64,000 nucleotides of DNA from Lentzea albidocapillata subsp. violacea (GCF_900100275.1 NZ_FNET01000006.1:62001-126000), one strand, 5' to 3'. Positions 24,990 to 33,051 are shown, counted from the first letter of the stretch. Numbers and translations are program-made. The notes: generated by a model from the letters alone, not told the origin.

Positions 24990-25901
24990 ATGATCGAGGC
25001 AATCGGCCTCACCAAGAGATACGGCAGGACGGTCGCGGTCGACGACCTGTCGTTCACCGTCCACCCTGGACGGGTGACCGGATTCCTCGGTCCGAACGGC
25101 GCCGGCAAGTCGACCACCATGCGCATGATCCTGGGGCTCGACCGTCCGACGGCAGGCCGCGTGCTGATCGACGGGAAGCCCTACACCGAGCTGCACCGTC
25201 CACTGCAGACGGTCGGTGCGCTGCTCGACGCCAAGTGGGTGCACCCGAACCGCTCCGCCCGCGCTCACCTGCGCTGGCTCGCCAAGTCCAACAACCTGCC
25301 GGACAGCCGCGTGGACGCGGTGCTGGAGGCCGTCGGTCTCACGCAGGTGGCGGGCAAGAACGCCGGCGGGTTCTCGCTCGGCATGTCGCAGCGGCTGGGG
25401 ATCGCCGCGGCACTGCTCGGCGACCCGAAGGTGTTGCTGTTCGACGAGCCGGTCAACGGTCTCGACCCGGAGGGCATCCTCTGGATCCGCACGTTCATGC
25501 AGAACCTCGCCGCCGAGGGCCGCACGGTCCTGGTGTCGAGCCACCTGCTGTCGGAGATGGCCCTGACGGCCGGCGAGCTCATCGTGATCGGCCGGGGGAA
25601 GCTGATCACGCAGAGCACCACGCAGGAGTTCATCGACAGCGCAACGGGTAACACCGTCCTCGTGCGCAGCCCTCAGCTCTTCAAGCTCGGCCCGTTGCTC
25701 GTCGACAAGGGCTTCACCGTTCGTGACGGTGCGGACGGCGCGCTGTCCGTATCGGGTGCAACCAGTGACCAGATCGGTGACATCGCCGGTGCCAACGGTG
25801 TCGTCCTGCACGAGCTGAGCCCCCAGCGTGGTTCGCTCGAAGAGGCGTTCATGCAGCTGACGGGTGATGCTGTCGAGTACCACGCAGAGATCGGGAAGTG
25901 A
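24990..25901 (+). CDS. ABC transporter ATP-binding protein (copy 1)
   Basis: A 303-residue ATPase of the Nat/Bcr type: Walker A GPNGAGKST (about 38-46), Q-loop replaced by a VGALLDAKWVH segment, signature SLGMSQR in place of LSGGQ, Walker B VLLFDEPVNGLDPEG and switch His in VSSHLLSEM. A C-terminal domain of about 90 residues ends RGSLEEAFMQLT. ATG 24990 follows GAGAGGGG. The permease gene begins with a 4-bp overlap. The product is highly similar to the ATPase at 26749. Such pairs often export peptides or antibiotics, or answer envelope stress; the substrate is unknown. Confidence 0.9.
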   Translation: MIEAIGLTKRYGRTVAVDDLSFTVHPGRVTGFLGPNGAGKSTTMRMILGLDRPTAGRVLIDGKPYTELHRPLQTVGALLDAKWVHPNRSARAHLRWLAKSNNLPDSRVDAVLEAVGLTQVAGKNAGGFSLGMSQRLGIAAALLGDPKVLLFDEPVNGLDPEGILWIRTFMQNLAAEGRTVLVSSHLLSEMALTAGELIVIGRGKLITQSTTQEFIDSATGNTVLVRSPQLFKLGPLLVDKGFTVRDGADGALSVSGATSDQIGDIAGANGVVLHELSPQRGSLEEAFMQLTGDAVEYHAEIGK

Positions 25902-26656
25902 GTCTGATGACCCTGTTGGCAGTTGAGAGAATCAAGCTCTTCTCGACCCGCTCGCCGTACTGGTGCAGCGCGCTCGCCATCGTGCTGGGCGTGGGACTCA
26001 CCGCGATCATCGCGGCGGCCAGCGAAGAGCAGGTGTCACTCGGCCTGACCCAGATCGGCAGCGCCCAGCTCGCCATCGCGGTCGTGCTGGTGATGGCGGC
26101 GATCGCGGTCACCACCGAGTACCGCTTCAACACGATCCGCTCCACGTTCCTGGCCGTGCCGGGGCGTACGTCCGCGCTGGTCGCCAAGGCCACCGTGGTC
26201 GCGCTGATCGCCGGTGTGCTCGGCGAGATCATCGCGTTCGGTTCGGTGGGCATCGCCAAGGTGATCTCGCCCAGCTCGGACCTCGCGATCAACTCGGCCG
26301 CCGAGTGGCGGCACGTGGCGGGCGTCGGCCTCGTCTACGCCATCGGCGCGGTCATGGCCGTGGCCGTCGGCATCCTGGTCCGTCAGACGGCGGGCGCCGT
26401 CGCGATCCTGCTCGTCTGGCAGATGATCGCCGAGGGCCTGATCGGGATCATCCCGAAGGCCGGCATCAAGATCCAGGCCTGGCTGCCGTTCACGAACGCC
26501 ACCCACTTCCTCACCATGGGCGCGGACAGCCCGGAGCAGGGCGGGGCGGGCATCGACTTCAAGCTGAGCCAGTGGGGATCACTGGCCTACTTCGCCGGCA
26601 TCGCCATCGCGATGCTGGTGGTCGCACTGATCGTCGCGAAGCGGCGGGACGCGTGA
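25898..26656 (+). CDS. ABC transporter permease, ABC-2 type
   Basis: A 252-residue membrane protein with six hydrophobic segments, normal for ABC-2 permeases that work with Nat-type ATPases. It starts at GTG 25898, overlapping the stop of ATPase copy 1 (GTGA). Family features are an N-terminal amphipathic start (LLAVERIKLFSTRSPYW), a central loop with TTEYRFNTIRSTFLAVPGR and a long pre-TM5 helix. It is followed by a terminator-like hairpin and then the second ATPase, so it may serve both. Confidence 0.85.
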   Translation: MSLMTLLAVERIKLFSTRSPYWCSALAIVLGVGLTAIIAAASEEQVSLGLTQIGSAQLAIAVVLVMAAIAVTTEYRFNTIRSTFLAVPGRTSALVAKATVVALIAGVLGEIIAFGSVGIAKVISPSSDLAINSAAEWRHVAGVGLVYAIGAVMAVAVGILVRQTAGAVAILLVWQMIAEGLIGIIPKAGIKIQAWLPFTNATHFLTMGADSPEQGGAGIDFKLSQWGSLAYFAGIAIAMLVVALIVAKRRDA

Positions 26657-26680
26657 CCTGTTCCGAATAAGGGGGAGAGG

Positions 26681-26715
26681 GGCCTGGGTCATCCGTCGGG
26701 GGGTGACCCAGGTCC
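26681..26715 (+). terminator. Terminator-like hairpin between permease and second ATPase
   Basis: GGCCTGGGTCA at 26681-26691 pairs with TGACCCAGGTCC at 26704-26715 (10 bp plus a G:U) around a 12-nt loop. It may end or reduce transcription between the permease and ATPase copy 2. Confidence 0.5.
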
Positions 26716-26748
26716 CTGTCAGTTCTGTCGAGCGAACCGGGAGAGGTC

Positions 26749-27651
26749 ATGATCGAAGCAGTGCGGTTGCAGAAGCACTACGGCAGGACGAAGGCCGTCG
26801 ACGACCTGTCGTTCACCGTCCAGCCCGGCCGCGTCACGGGCTTCCTCGGCCCGAACGGCGCCGGCAAGTCCACGACGATGCGGATGATCCTCGGCCTCGA
26901 CACCCCCACCGGCGGCGACGTCAGGATCGACGGGCAGCACTACGCCCAGCTCAAGCAGCCGTTGCGCAAGGTCGGCGCGCTGCTCGACGCGAAGTGGGTG
27001 CACCCCAACCGTTCCGCGCGAGCGCACCTCAAGTGGCTCGCCGTCTCGAACAGGATCCCCGTCAGCCGGGTGCAGGAGGTGCTGGAGGTCGTCGGCCTCA
27101 CCGAGGTGGCGCACAAGAACGCCGGCGGCTTCTCGCTCGGCATGTCTCAGCGGCTCGGCATCGCGGGCGCGTTGCTCGGCGACCCCGAGGTGCTGCTGTT
27201 CGACGAGCCGGTCAACGGCCTCGACCCCGAGGGCATCCTCTGGATCCGGCAGTTCATGCACCGGCTCGCGGACGAGGGCCGCACGGTGTTCGTGTCGAGC
27301 CACCTGCTGTCCGAGATGGCGCAGACCGCCCAGGACCTCATCGTCATCGGCAAGGGTCAGCTGATCGCGCAGACCTCCACCGAGCAGTTCATCAACGACG
27401 CCACCCAGGACACCGTCCGGGTGCGGTCACCGCACGCCGCGAAGCTGCGCGAGATCCTCGCGGCGCACGCCACGGTGACCGACGACTCGGCGAGCGGAAG
27501 CCTGGTGGTGCACGGGATTCCGGCGCAGCAGATCGGTGAGCTCGCGGCGGAGAACCAGATCGTGCTGCACGAGCTCAGCCCTCAGCGCGGTTCGCTGGAG
27601 GAGGCCTTCATGCAGCTCACCAAGGAGTCGGTGGAGTATCACGCGCACTGA
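26749..27651 (+). CDS. ABC transporter ATP-binding protein (copy 2)
   Basis: A 300-residue ATPase that matches the ATPase at 24990 along its whole length, with long identical stretches such as PGRVTGFLGPNGAGKSTTMR and FDEPVNGLDPEGILWIR. The two clearly arose by duplication, leaving the permease between them. Walker A, SLGMSQR signature, Walker B and switch His are all intact. No second permease follows; the next gene is convergent and overlaps by 35 bp. It may be an alternative ATPase for the same permease. Confidence 0.88.
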   Translation: MIEAVRLQKHYGRTKAVDDLSFTVQPGRVTGFLGPNGAGKSTTMRMILGLDTPTGGDVRIDGQHYAQLKQPLRKVGALLDAKWVHPNRSARAHLKWLAVSNRIPVSRVQEVLEVVGLTEVAHKNAGGFSLGMSQRLGIAGALLGDPEVLLFDEPVNGLDPEGILWIRQFMHRLADEGRTVFVSSHLLSEMAQTAQDLIVIGKGQLIAQTSTEQFINDATQDTVRVRSPHAAKLREILAAHATVTDDSASGSLVVHGIPAQQIGELAAENQIVLHELSPQRGSLEEAFMQLTKESVEYHAH

Positions 27652-28786
27652 CGGGCTTGGGGCGCCGTGACCTGATGGCGGGCAACACGATCAGCAGCCC
27701 GGTCATCACGGCGGTGCCGCCCGCGACGGCGGCGACGAATGGCAGCCGGTCCTCCACGTCGACCGGCTGCTGGGGACGCTGGGCCGCGAGTGTCGGAGCC
27801 GGCTGCGTGGTCGAGGGTGGCGGCGGCAGCAGCGGATTGCGTTCCACCGGCGGGAGTTGCGCGGTGAGCGCGCCCATCGGGTTGACCATGCCGAACCCGG
27901 TCGCCGCGTCCCGGCCGGGGTCCGCCAGGTCCGTCGCGGTCCTGACCAGCGCGTTGACGACGTCCTTCGCCGCCATGTCCGGGTGCTTCGCGCGGACCAG
28001 CGCGGCGACGCCGGACACGATCGCCGACGCCGCGCTCGTGCCGTCCATCTCGGCATAACCGCTGGCATAGACGCTGTGCGGCGCGATCGTCACGATGCCG
28101 GCCGCCGGAGCCGCGAGCACCGTGTCCGCGCCGACGTTGGACGACGCCCAGGGCTTGCCTTCCTTGTTCGTGCCCGCGACCGCGATCACGCCGTTGATGT
28201 TGGCGGGCGCGGAGACCTCCCTGCCGTCGTTGCCGGTGGCGGCGACGAGGACGACGTCCTTCTCGATCGCGTAGTTCACGGCCTTGACCAGCGTCGGCGT
28301 CATCGAACTGGAGAAGCCCAGCGACAGGTTGACGACCTTGGCGCCGTGGTCGGCGGCCCACCTGATGCTCTCGGCGACGGCGTCGAGCCCGAACTGCTCC
28401 TTCTCGTCGGCGCTGGCGATCGGCAGGATCTTGGCGCCGGGCGCGATGCCGAGCGCCCCGCCGTTCCGGCCGGTCGCGGCGATGATCCCGGCCATCCCGG
28501 TGCCGTGGCCGTCGGCGTCGGTCGTGCCGTCGGTGCCCTCGGAACGGCCGAAGCCCGTTCCGGGCAGTACCTGCCCGGCGAGGTCGGGGTGCTGGGCGTC
28601 GACGCCGGAGTCGATCACCGCGACGATCACGCCGTCCCCGCGGGCCTGGGCCTGCGCCGAGTAGACGTCGAGCGCGTCGAGGTGCCACTCCTGCTCCTCG
28701 ATCGTCTGCGCGGCGAGCAGCAACGGCAGCGCGACGGCGAGCGCGGAGACCAGGTGCACGTCAGCTACATCGTGTTTCCACGTCAC
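27617..28786 (-). CDS. Mycosin-like subtilisin-family serine protease (S8), membrane-anchored
   Basis: A 389-residue protease with N-terminal signal (about residues 11-27), catalytic triad D59 (VIDSGVD), H94 (GHGT) and S251 (GTSAAS), and oxyanion Asn in ATGND (about 186). A Pro-rich linker follows (residues 313-345), then one membrane segment near 353-372 and a basic tail, so the catalytic domain is outside the cell. This is the layout of MycP mycosins of type VII secretion systems, but no ESX gene lies in the window. The start is uncertain: GTG 28786 gives a short positive N-terminus, GTG 28759 is an alternative. Confidence 0.85.
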   Translation of the reverse strand: MTWKHDVADVHLVSALAVALPLLLAAQTIEEQEWHLDALDVYSAQAQARGDGVIVAVIDSGVDAQHPDLAGQVLPGTGFGRSEGTDGTTDADGHGTGMAGIIAATGRNGGALGIAPGAKILPIASADEKEQFGLDAVAESIRWAADHGAKVVNLSLGFSSSMTPTLVKAVNYAIEKDVVLVAATGNDGREVSAPANINGVIAVAGTNKEGKPWASSNVGADTVLAAPAAGIVTIAPHSVYASGYAEMDGTSAASAIVSGVAALVRAKHPDMAAKDVVNALVRTATDLADPGRDAATGFGMVNPMGALTAQLPPVERNPLLPPPPSTTQPAPTLAAQRPQQPVDVEDRLPFVAAVAGGTAVMTGLLIVLPAIRSRRPKPVSARDTPPTPW

Positions 28787-28914
28787 ACCGCAACGTGCCT
28801 GGCGTCACACGTTGCGTAAGGGTGCTGTTAACAAGCCGTGAAAAGCCGCAATCTGGACATCACCGGCGTTTGAGTTCACGTTCAATGGGGATATCCCCGC
28901 TGCGGAGGTGGCCA

Positions 28915-29424
28915 GTGGTCCGTGTGGAAGCAATGCTCGGCCTCGAGTGGTCCAGTGCGCTCGAAGCTCCCAACCCTGCCGAAATCGCCCTCACCCCTGC
29001 AGACGCGCGCCGTTCCTGGGTGAACCGCGCATCCGAGAGCGAAGTCCTGGCGATGTACCGCTCGGTGCGGAACGCCGAGGACGCACCCGCGCCGTGGTGG
29101 CTGCGCGCGCTGGACCGGGGGCGGCTGCGTTCCCGTGCCGAAGGTCATGCCGTCGAGGACGCGGTGAGCGAACTGCTCTCCTCACGTCCCGGCTGGGTGT
29201 TCGTGCCCTGGGTCGACCTCGGCGAGGTCGGGTACTGGGAGTACGTGCCGTCCGAGAGCGGTGTCTACGGGCCCGCCACCCCGACAACCGTGCAGTTCAC
29301 CGACTCGCACCGCGGGTTCGTGCACCTGGTCCCCGCCCATCGCGGGGCCGGTCGGCCCCAGCCCATCGACTTCACCGTGGCTGACCTGCGAGCTCAGATC
29401 GAAGACATCGAACTCATTGCCTAG
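28915..29424 (+). CDS. Hypothetical protein, 169 residues
   Basis: Not a family I recognise. GTG 28915 is chosen because GGAGGTG ends 4 nt before it. The protein is soluble and mixed alpha/beta, with a helical N-terminal half (NPAEIALTPADARRSWV, SESEVLAMYRSV) and a more beta-like second half (GWVFVPWVDLGEVGYWEYVP, TTVQFTDSHRGFVHLVPAHR). There is no signal peptide. Its TAG is part of the TAGAAT -10 box of trmB. Confidence 0.55.
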   Translation: MVRVEAMLGLEWSSALEAPNPAEIALTPADARRSWVNRASESEVLAMYRSVRNAEDAPAPWWLRALDRGRLRSRAEGHAVEDAVSELLSSRPGWVFVPWVDLGEVGYWEYVPSESGVYGPATPTTVQFTDSHRGFVHLVPAHRGAGRPQPIDFTVADLRAQIEDIELIA

Positions 29425-29435
29425 AATGTCCCGTC

Positions 29436-30137
29436 GTGACCAGGCCTGAGTTCCCTCGTTCCATCGTCAGCTTCGTCCAGCGCGGCGAGCGCATGACCGT
29501 GGGACAGGAACGTGCCTGGGACACGTACTGGGAGAAGATGGGCAACGACGTCAAGTCGTTGCCCGAGGGGCCCCTGGACTTCGACTCGTGGTTCGGCCGC
29601 TCCGCGCCCGTGCTGCTGGAGATCGGTTCCGGCATGGGCGAGACCACCTCCCAGCTCGTGGCCGCCGCGCCCGAGCTCAACTACGTCGCCGCCGAGGTCT
29701 ACAAGCCAGGGCTCGCCCAGTTGCTGCTGCGCGCCGAGCACCTCGGCGGGCTCGACAACCTGCGCGTGCTGCGCGGTGACGCCGTCGACCTGCTGACCTC
29801 GCATGTCGCGCCGGGGTCGCTGCACGGCGTGCGGATCTTCTTCCCGGACCCGTGGCCGAAGAACAAGCACCACAAGCGCCGGCTCGTGCAGCCGGAGTTC
29901 GTGGCGCTGGTGGCGTCCCGGCTGGAGCCCGGTGGCGTGCTGCACCTCGCGACGGACTGGGAGCACTACGCCGAGCAGATGCTGGAGGTCTGTTCCGGCG
30001 AGCGGCTGCTGACCAACGTGTACGACGGCTGGGCGCCGCGGCCGGACTGGCGGCCCGTCACGAAGTTCGAACAGCGTGCGGTGAACGAGGGCCGTGTCTC
30101 GCACGACCTGATGTTCCGGCGGAACGACCTCACCTGA
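29436..30137 (+). CDS. trmB: tRNA (guanine-N7-)-methyltransferase
   Basis: A 233-residue SAM-dependent enzyme that makes m7G46 in tRNA variable loops. It shows the SAM motif LEIGSGMGE (about 61-69), RGDAVDLL and the family signature FFPDPWPKNKHHKRRLVQPEF with the catalytic Asp (about 137-157). GTG 29436 lies 8 nt after a TAGAAT box, so the mRNA is probably leaderless. The upstream gene stop is embedded in that box. Confidence 0.94.
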   Translation: MTRPEFPRSIVSFVQRGERMTVGQERAWDTYWEKMGNDVKSLPEGPLDFDSWFGRSAPVLLEIGSGMGETTSQLVAAAPELNYVAAEVYKPGLAQLLLRAEHLGGLDNLRVLRGDAVDLLTSHVAPGSLHGVRIFFPDPWPKNKHHKRRLVQPEFVALVASRLEPGGVLHLATDWEHYAEQMLEVCSGERLLTNVYDGWAPRPDWRPVTKFEQRAVNEGRVSHDLMFRRNDLT

Positions 30138-30155
30138 TCGAGGTCTCAAGCCGAT

Positions 30156-30187
30156 CGAGTGAACACCCTGGGTCTCGCATTCACTCG
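30156..30187. promoter_or_regulatory. Inverted repeat upstream of the NOS gene
   Basis: CGAGTGAA at 30156-30163 and TTCACTCG at 30180-30187 form a perfect 8-bp inverted repeat with a 16-nt spacer, about 70 bp upstream of the likely NOS -10 box (TAGCGT 30256-30261). It could be an operator, or a weak terminator for trmB, whose stop is 19 bp before it. Confidence 0.35.
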
Positions 30188-30269
30188 TTGGAGTGGCTGG
30201 TGTTGATCACCCGAAATGCCCCGAGTGGCAGTGACGCGTGAGCCTGTTCCGGGCCTAGCGTCTCGCTCC

Positions 30270-31376
30270 GTGACCCCCGACGTCCTCCCCGTCGCGGAGG
30301 AGTTCGTCCGCATGTTCCACGCGGCGCACTCCGACGCAGGCTCGCTGTCCGCCCGCATCGCCCAGGTGCGCGCCGAGATCACCGAGACCGGAACCTACCG
30401 CCACACCACCAACGAACTCGCCTACGGCGCGCGGATCGCGTTGCGAGACTCCGGCTGGTGCACCTCCGGTGTGCCTTGGCGCCGCCTGAAAGTCCGCGAT
30501 CTGCGCGGCTACCGCAACGCCGCCGCAGTCGCCGGCGAATGCGTCGAACACCTGCGACTGGCGACCAACGGTGGTGAAATCCGGCCGCTGGTAACGGTTT
30601 TCGCGCCGGACGCGCCCGGTTCGCCCGGGCCGGTGATCTGGAACGAGCAGCTGATCCGGTACGCCGGGTACGCCGACGGGATGGGGGACCGCCGGTACAC
30701 CCAGTTCACCGAGACCATGCAGGGCATGGGCTGGCGTCCGCCGGTGCGGCGTTCACGCTTCGACCTGCTGCCGTTGGTGGTGGAGACCCAGCACGAGGGG
30801 CCGCGGCTGTTCACGCTGCCGTCCGAGATCGTGCACGAAGTTCCTTTGGAGCACCCGACTCTGCCGTGGTTCGGCGAGATGGGCCTGCGCTGGCACGCGG
30901 TTCCGGTCATCTCGAACATGAGGCTGTCGATCGGTGGCGTGCACTACCCCGCCGCGCCGTTCAACTCGTGGTTCGTCGGCGCCGAGATCGGCACGCGGTC
31001 ACTGGCCGAGGAAGGTGCTTACGGTGTGGCGCGTGAGGTCGCCGATGCGCTGGGTCTGGACACCTCGTCCGAACGCACGCTGTGGCGGGACTTCGCGACC
31101 GTTCACCTGAACGCCGCAGTGCTGCACTCGTTCGACAAGGCGGCCGTCACCATCACCGACCACCACGCGGAAGCGTTGCACCGCCTCGCCTGGCTGCGTT
31201 CCCGCCAACGGCCTTCCGCCGCGCGGCCCGCGTTCCGGCTCGACAGCGCAGCCGCGGCACGCGCACGGAACGGTTCTCCGGCACGCTTCACGGCCGCGTT
31301 GGACGAGACCCGTCCCCAGCCGACGAGCAGGCTGGCGGAGCTGCTCCGCCAGCAACACTCCCTGACCAGCGTCTGA
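30270..31376 (+). CDS. nos: Nitric oxide synthase oxygenase (bacterial NOS)
   Basis: A 368-residue oxygenase-only NOS, the normal bacterial size; it makes NO and citrulline from arginine with electrons from separate reductases. Family segments are GTYRHTTNELAYGARIAL (41-58), heme-ligand C64, ATNGGEIRPLVTVF (98-111), IWNEQLIRYAGYADG (123-137), LPSEIVHEVPLEHP, VISNMRLSIGGVHYPAAPFN and NSWFVGAEIG with substrate Glu 239 and Trp 234. The heme loop is divergent: where most NOS read WRNSxRCIGR, this reads LRDSGWCTSG, so the proximal Trp that hydrogen-bonds the thiolate is Leu 58. GTG 30270 follows TAGCGT by 8 nt (leaderless). A stem (ACCAGCGT/ACGCTGGT) overlaps its stop. Confidence 0.92.
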   Translation: MTPDVLPVAEEFVRMFHAAHSDAGSLSARIAQVRAEITETGTYRHTTNELAYGARIALRDSGWCTSGVPWRRLKVRDLRGYRNAAAVAGECVEHLRLATNGGEIRPLVTVFAPDAPGSPGPVIWNEQLIRYAGYADGMGDRRYTQFTETMQGMGWRPPVRRSRFDLLPLVVETQHEGPRLFTLPSEIVHEVPLEHPTLPWFGEMGLRWHAVPVISNMRLSIGGVHYPAAPFNSWFVGAEIGTRSLAEEGAYGVAREVADALGLDTSSERTLWRDFATVHLNAAVLHSFDKAAVTITDHHAEALHRLAWLRSRQRPSAARPAFRLDSAAAARARNGSPARFTAALDETRPQPTSRLAELLRQQHSLTSV

Positions 31377-31402
31377 CTTCCCCATCACACGCTGGTGGGG
31401 AC

Positions 31403-31501
31403 CTAGTGCTTCGAGTCGATCATCACGCCTGACAGAGCCATCAGAGCAAGGACCAACAGGCCGACCACCGCGGCGGCCCAAGTGAACACAACTGACAACA
31501 T
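31403..31501 (-). CDS. 32-residue one-pass membrane peptide
   Basis: An ATG at 31501 behind ACGGAGGAC (good ribosome site) encodes a peptide that is almost one membrane helix (VVFTWAAAVVGLLVLALMAL) with a short polar end SGVMIDSKH. The size and layout are those of real small membrane proteins. It lies between the convergent NOS gene and the divergent histidine kinase gene. Function unknown; a link to either neighbour is only positional. Confidence 0.6.
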   Translation of the reverse strand: MLSVVFTWAAAVVGLLVLALMALSGVMIDSKH

Positions 31502-31670
31502 GGCGTCCTCCGTATCCCCGACTATCGCTGTTCCAGAGTCCGTGACCGGGGCGTAATCCGGCATCCGCCGTGAGGGTGTTTCCGCAGGTCGTTGCATCAG
31601 CCTTCTGGCTGATGCCCCGGTAGCCCCCGGTCGGACGCGGGGTCACACTTTCGGCCCTACTGTTGCTCGG

Positions 31671-32828
31671 GTGGAGAGCACGGAACTGAACTGGCGGTTG
31701 CTCGCCAAACGTCAGTGGCCGCTGGCGGTCTCGCTGACCATCATCGCCCTGCTGGAGACCGGTTCGATCTCGACAGGTCTCGGCTGGTGGCAGGTGCCGG
31801 GTGTCGCGGTGGTCTGCGTGATCGCCGTGCTCGCACCCCGCAGGCCGTTCGACGCCACACTCGCGCTGGCGTTCGCCGTCGCCTGCGTCGCCCTCTACCT
31901 GCGGCTGCTCGGAGTGTCGATCGAGCCGCACCTCTTCTGGAGCGGCGCGGGCATCTCGATGACCGCGGCCGCGATGGCCACCATCGCGACGCTCGTGCGG
32001 GACGCGACGCGCGTCAAGGCAGTGGCGGGAACCCTGGTCGTGCTCGCGGGCATGGCGTTCGCGGAGGTGCTGGGATGGCCGATCGTGGCGGCGCGCGAGT
32101 ATCGCGAGTGGAGCCCGGACACGTGGAACTTCCTGATCGCGGCGGGTGTTCTGCTCGTCCTGTCGGTGGGCACCGGGATGTACTTCCGGGCACGTGACGA
32201 CGAACGCGCGTCTCAGCTGGCTGCTTCCGTTGCGGCGGCCCAAAACGCCGAGCGGATGGCGTTGGCGCGCGAACTGCACGACGTGGTCGCGCACTACGTG
32301 ACGGCGATCGTCGTGCACGCGCAGGCAGGTCAGCTCGACCGCGAGGTCGACGTGCTGCCGTCGATCGCCTCGTCCGGTACCGAGGCGCTGACGGCGATGC
32401 GACGGCTCGTGGGAACCATGCGGGACGGGAGTTCCGACGGTCCGGCCGCTTCTTCGTCGTTGATGGACGACGTGCGGGCGCTGGCCGCCGAGTCCGGGCT
32501 GCCGGTGCGGCTCTCGTTCGACCTGCGGGACGCGGTGCCGCAGGAACTGGCCCGCTCGGTGCTGCGCCTGGTGCAGGAATCGCTGACGAACACCCGGAAA
32601 CACGCTTCCGCTGTGTCCTCAGTGGACGTTTCGCTGTCCTCAGGCGACGGTGTGCTGCACCTGGCGGTGCTCGACGACGGTATCGCGTCCGGTGTGCCCG
32701 TGGGCGGATCGGGAGGCTACGGGCTCGTCGGCATGCGCGAGCGCGCGGAACTGCTGGGCGGCACCTTCTCCGCAGGCCGACGCGAACCGACTGGGTGGAC
32801 GGTCCGCGCCGATCTGCCGATCAGCTAG
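31671..32828 (+). CDS. Sensor histidine kinase, HisKA_3 family (orphan)
   Basis: A 385-residue membrane kinase with five or six hydrophobic segments (residues 17-170), then RMALARELHDVVAHYVT with phospho-His 203, QESLTNTRKHA (N box), DDGIASG and GGYGLVGMRERAELLGG. It starts at GTG 31671, 7 nt after a TACTGT box, so the mRNA is probably leaderless. No response regulator follows; a small acidic peptide gene is convergent 1 bp away. It may use a distant regulator. Confidence 0.9.
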   Translation: MESTELNWRLLAKRQWPLAVSLTIIALLETGSISTGLGWWQVPGVAVVCVIAVLAPRRPFDATLALAFAVACVALYLRLLGVSIEPHLFWSGAGISMTAAAMATIATLVRDATRVKAVAGTLVVLAGMAFAEVLGWPIVAAREYREWSPDTWNFLIAAGVLLVLSVGTGMYFRARDDERASQLAASVAAAQNAERMALARELHDVVAHYVTAIVVHAQAGQLDREVDVLPSIASSGTEALTAMRRLVGTMRDGSSDGPAASSSLMDDVRALAAESGLPVRLSFDLRDAVPQELARSVLRLVQESLTNTRKHASAVSSVDVSLSSGDGVLHLAVLDDGIASGVPVGGSGGYGLVGMRERAELLGGTFSAGRREPTGWTVRADLPIS

Positions 32829-32829
32829 C

Positions 32830-32916
32830 TCACATGTCGTCGCGGATGACTTCGAACTCCTGGGTCATCTCGACATCGCTTTGCTGGTCGTCGTTCTGAG
32901 GGTCGAAGTCGGCCAC
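32830..32916 (-). CDS. 28-residue acidic peptide
   Basis: GTG 32916 is preceded by GGAGG at a correct distance. The product is strongly acidic (starting VADFDPQNDDQQSDVEMTQ, about one third Asp/Glu). Its stop lies 1 bp beyond the stop of the histidine kinase gene. A perfect 10-bp inverted repeat ends directly at the ribosome site (32929-32962), suggesting control of its translation or transcription. I do not recognise it. Confidence 0.5.
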   Translation of the reverse strand: MADFDPQNDDQQSDVEMTQEFEVIRDDM

Positions 32917-32928
32917 TGAATGCCTCCG

Positions 32929-32962
32929 CATGATCACGCCCGGTCGTGGAGTGTGATCATGC
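32929..32962 (-). promoter_or_regulatory. Perfect inverted repeat abutting a ribosome-binding site
   Basis: GCATGATCAC at 32929-32938 and GTGATCATGC at 32953-32962 form a perfect 10-bp inverted repeat with a 14-nt spacer. In the minus-strand mRNA its second arm is followed at once by GGAGG, the ribosome site of the 28-residue peptide. It can be an operator for a dimeric regulator or an RNA hairpin next to the initiation region. Confidence 0.5.
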
Positions 32963-33014
32963 CAACTCAGCGCCGGGTCGGCGGCTTGGGGGTGGCGGGC
33001 TTCCGCGCGATACA

Positions 33015-33051
33015 CAAAGGGCCCGTCGCATCACGCGTGACGAGCCCTTTG
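33015..33051. terminator. Orphan terminator-like hairpin between divergent genes
   Basis: CAAAGGGC-c-CGTC at 33015-33027 pairs with GACGaGCCCTTTG at 33039-33051 (12 pairs, one mismatch). Flanking genes diverge, so no annotated gene ends here. The 260-bp gap (32917-33176) contains no other convincing coding region. Confidence 0.45.
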
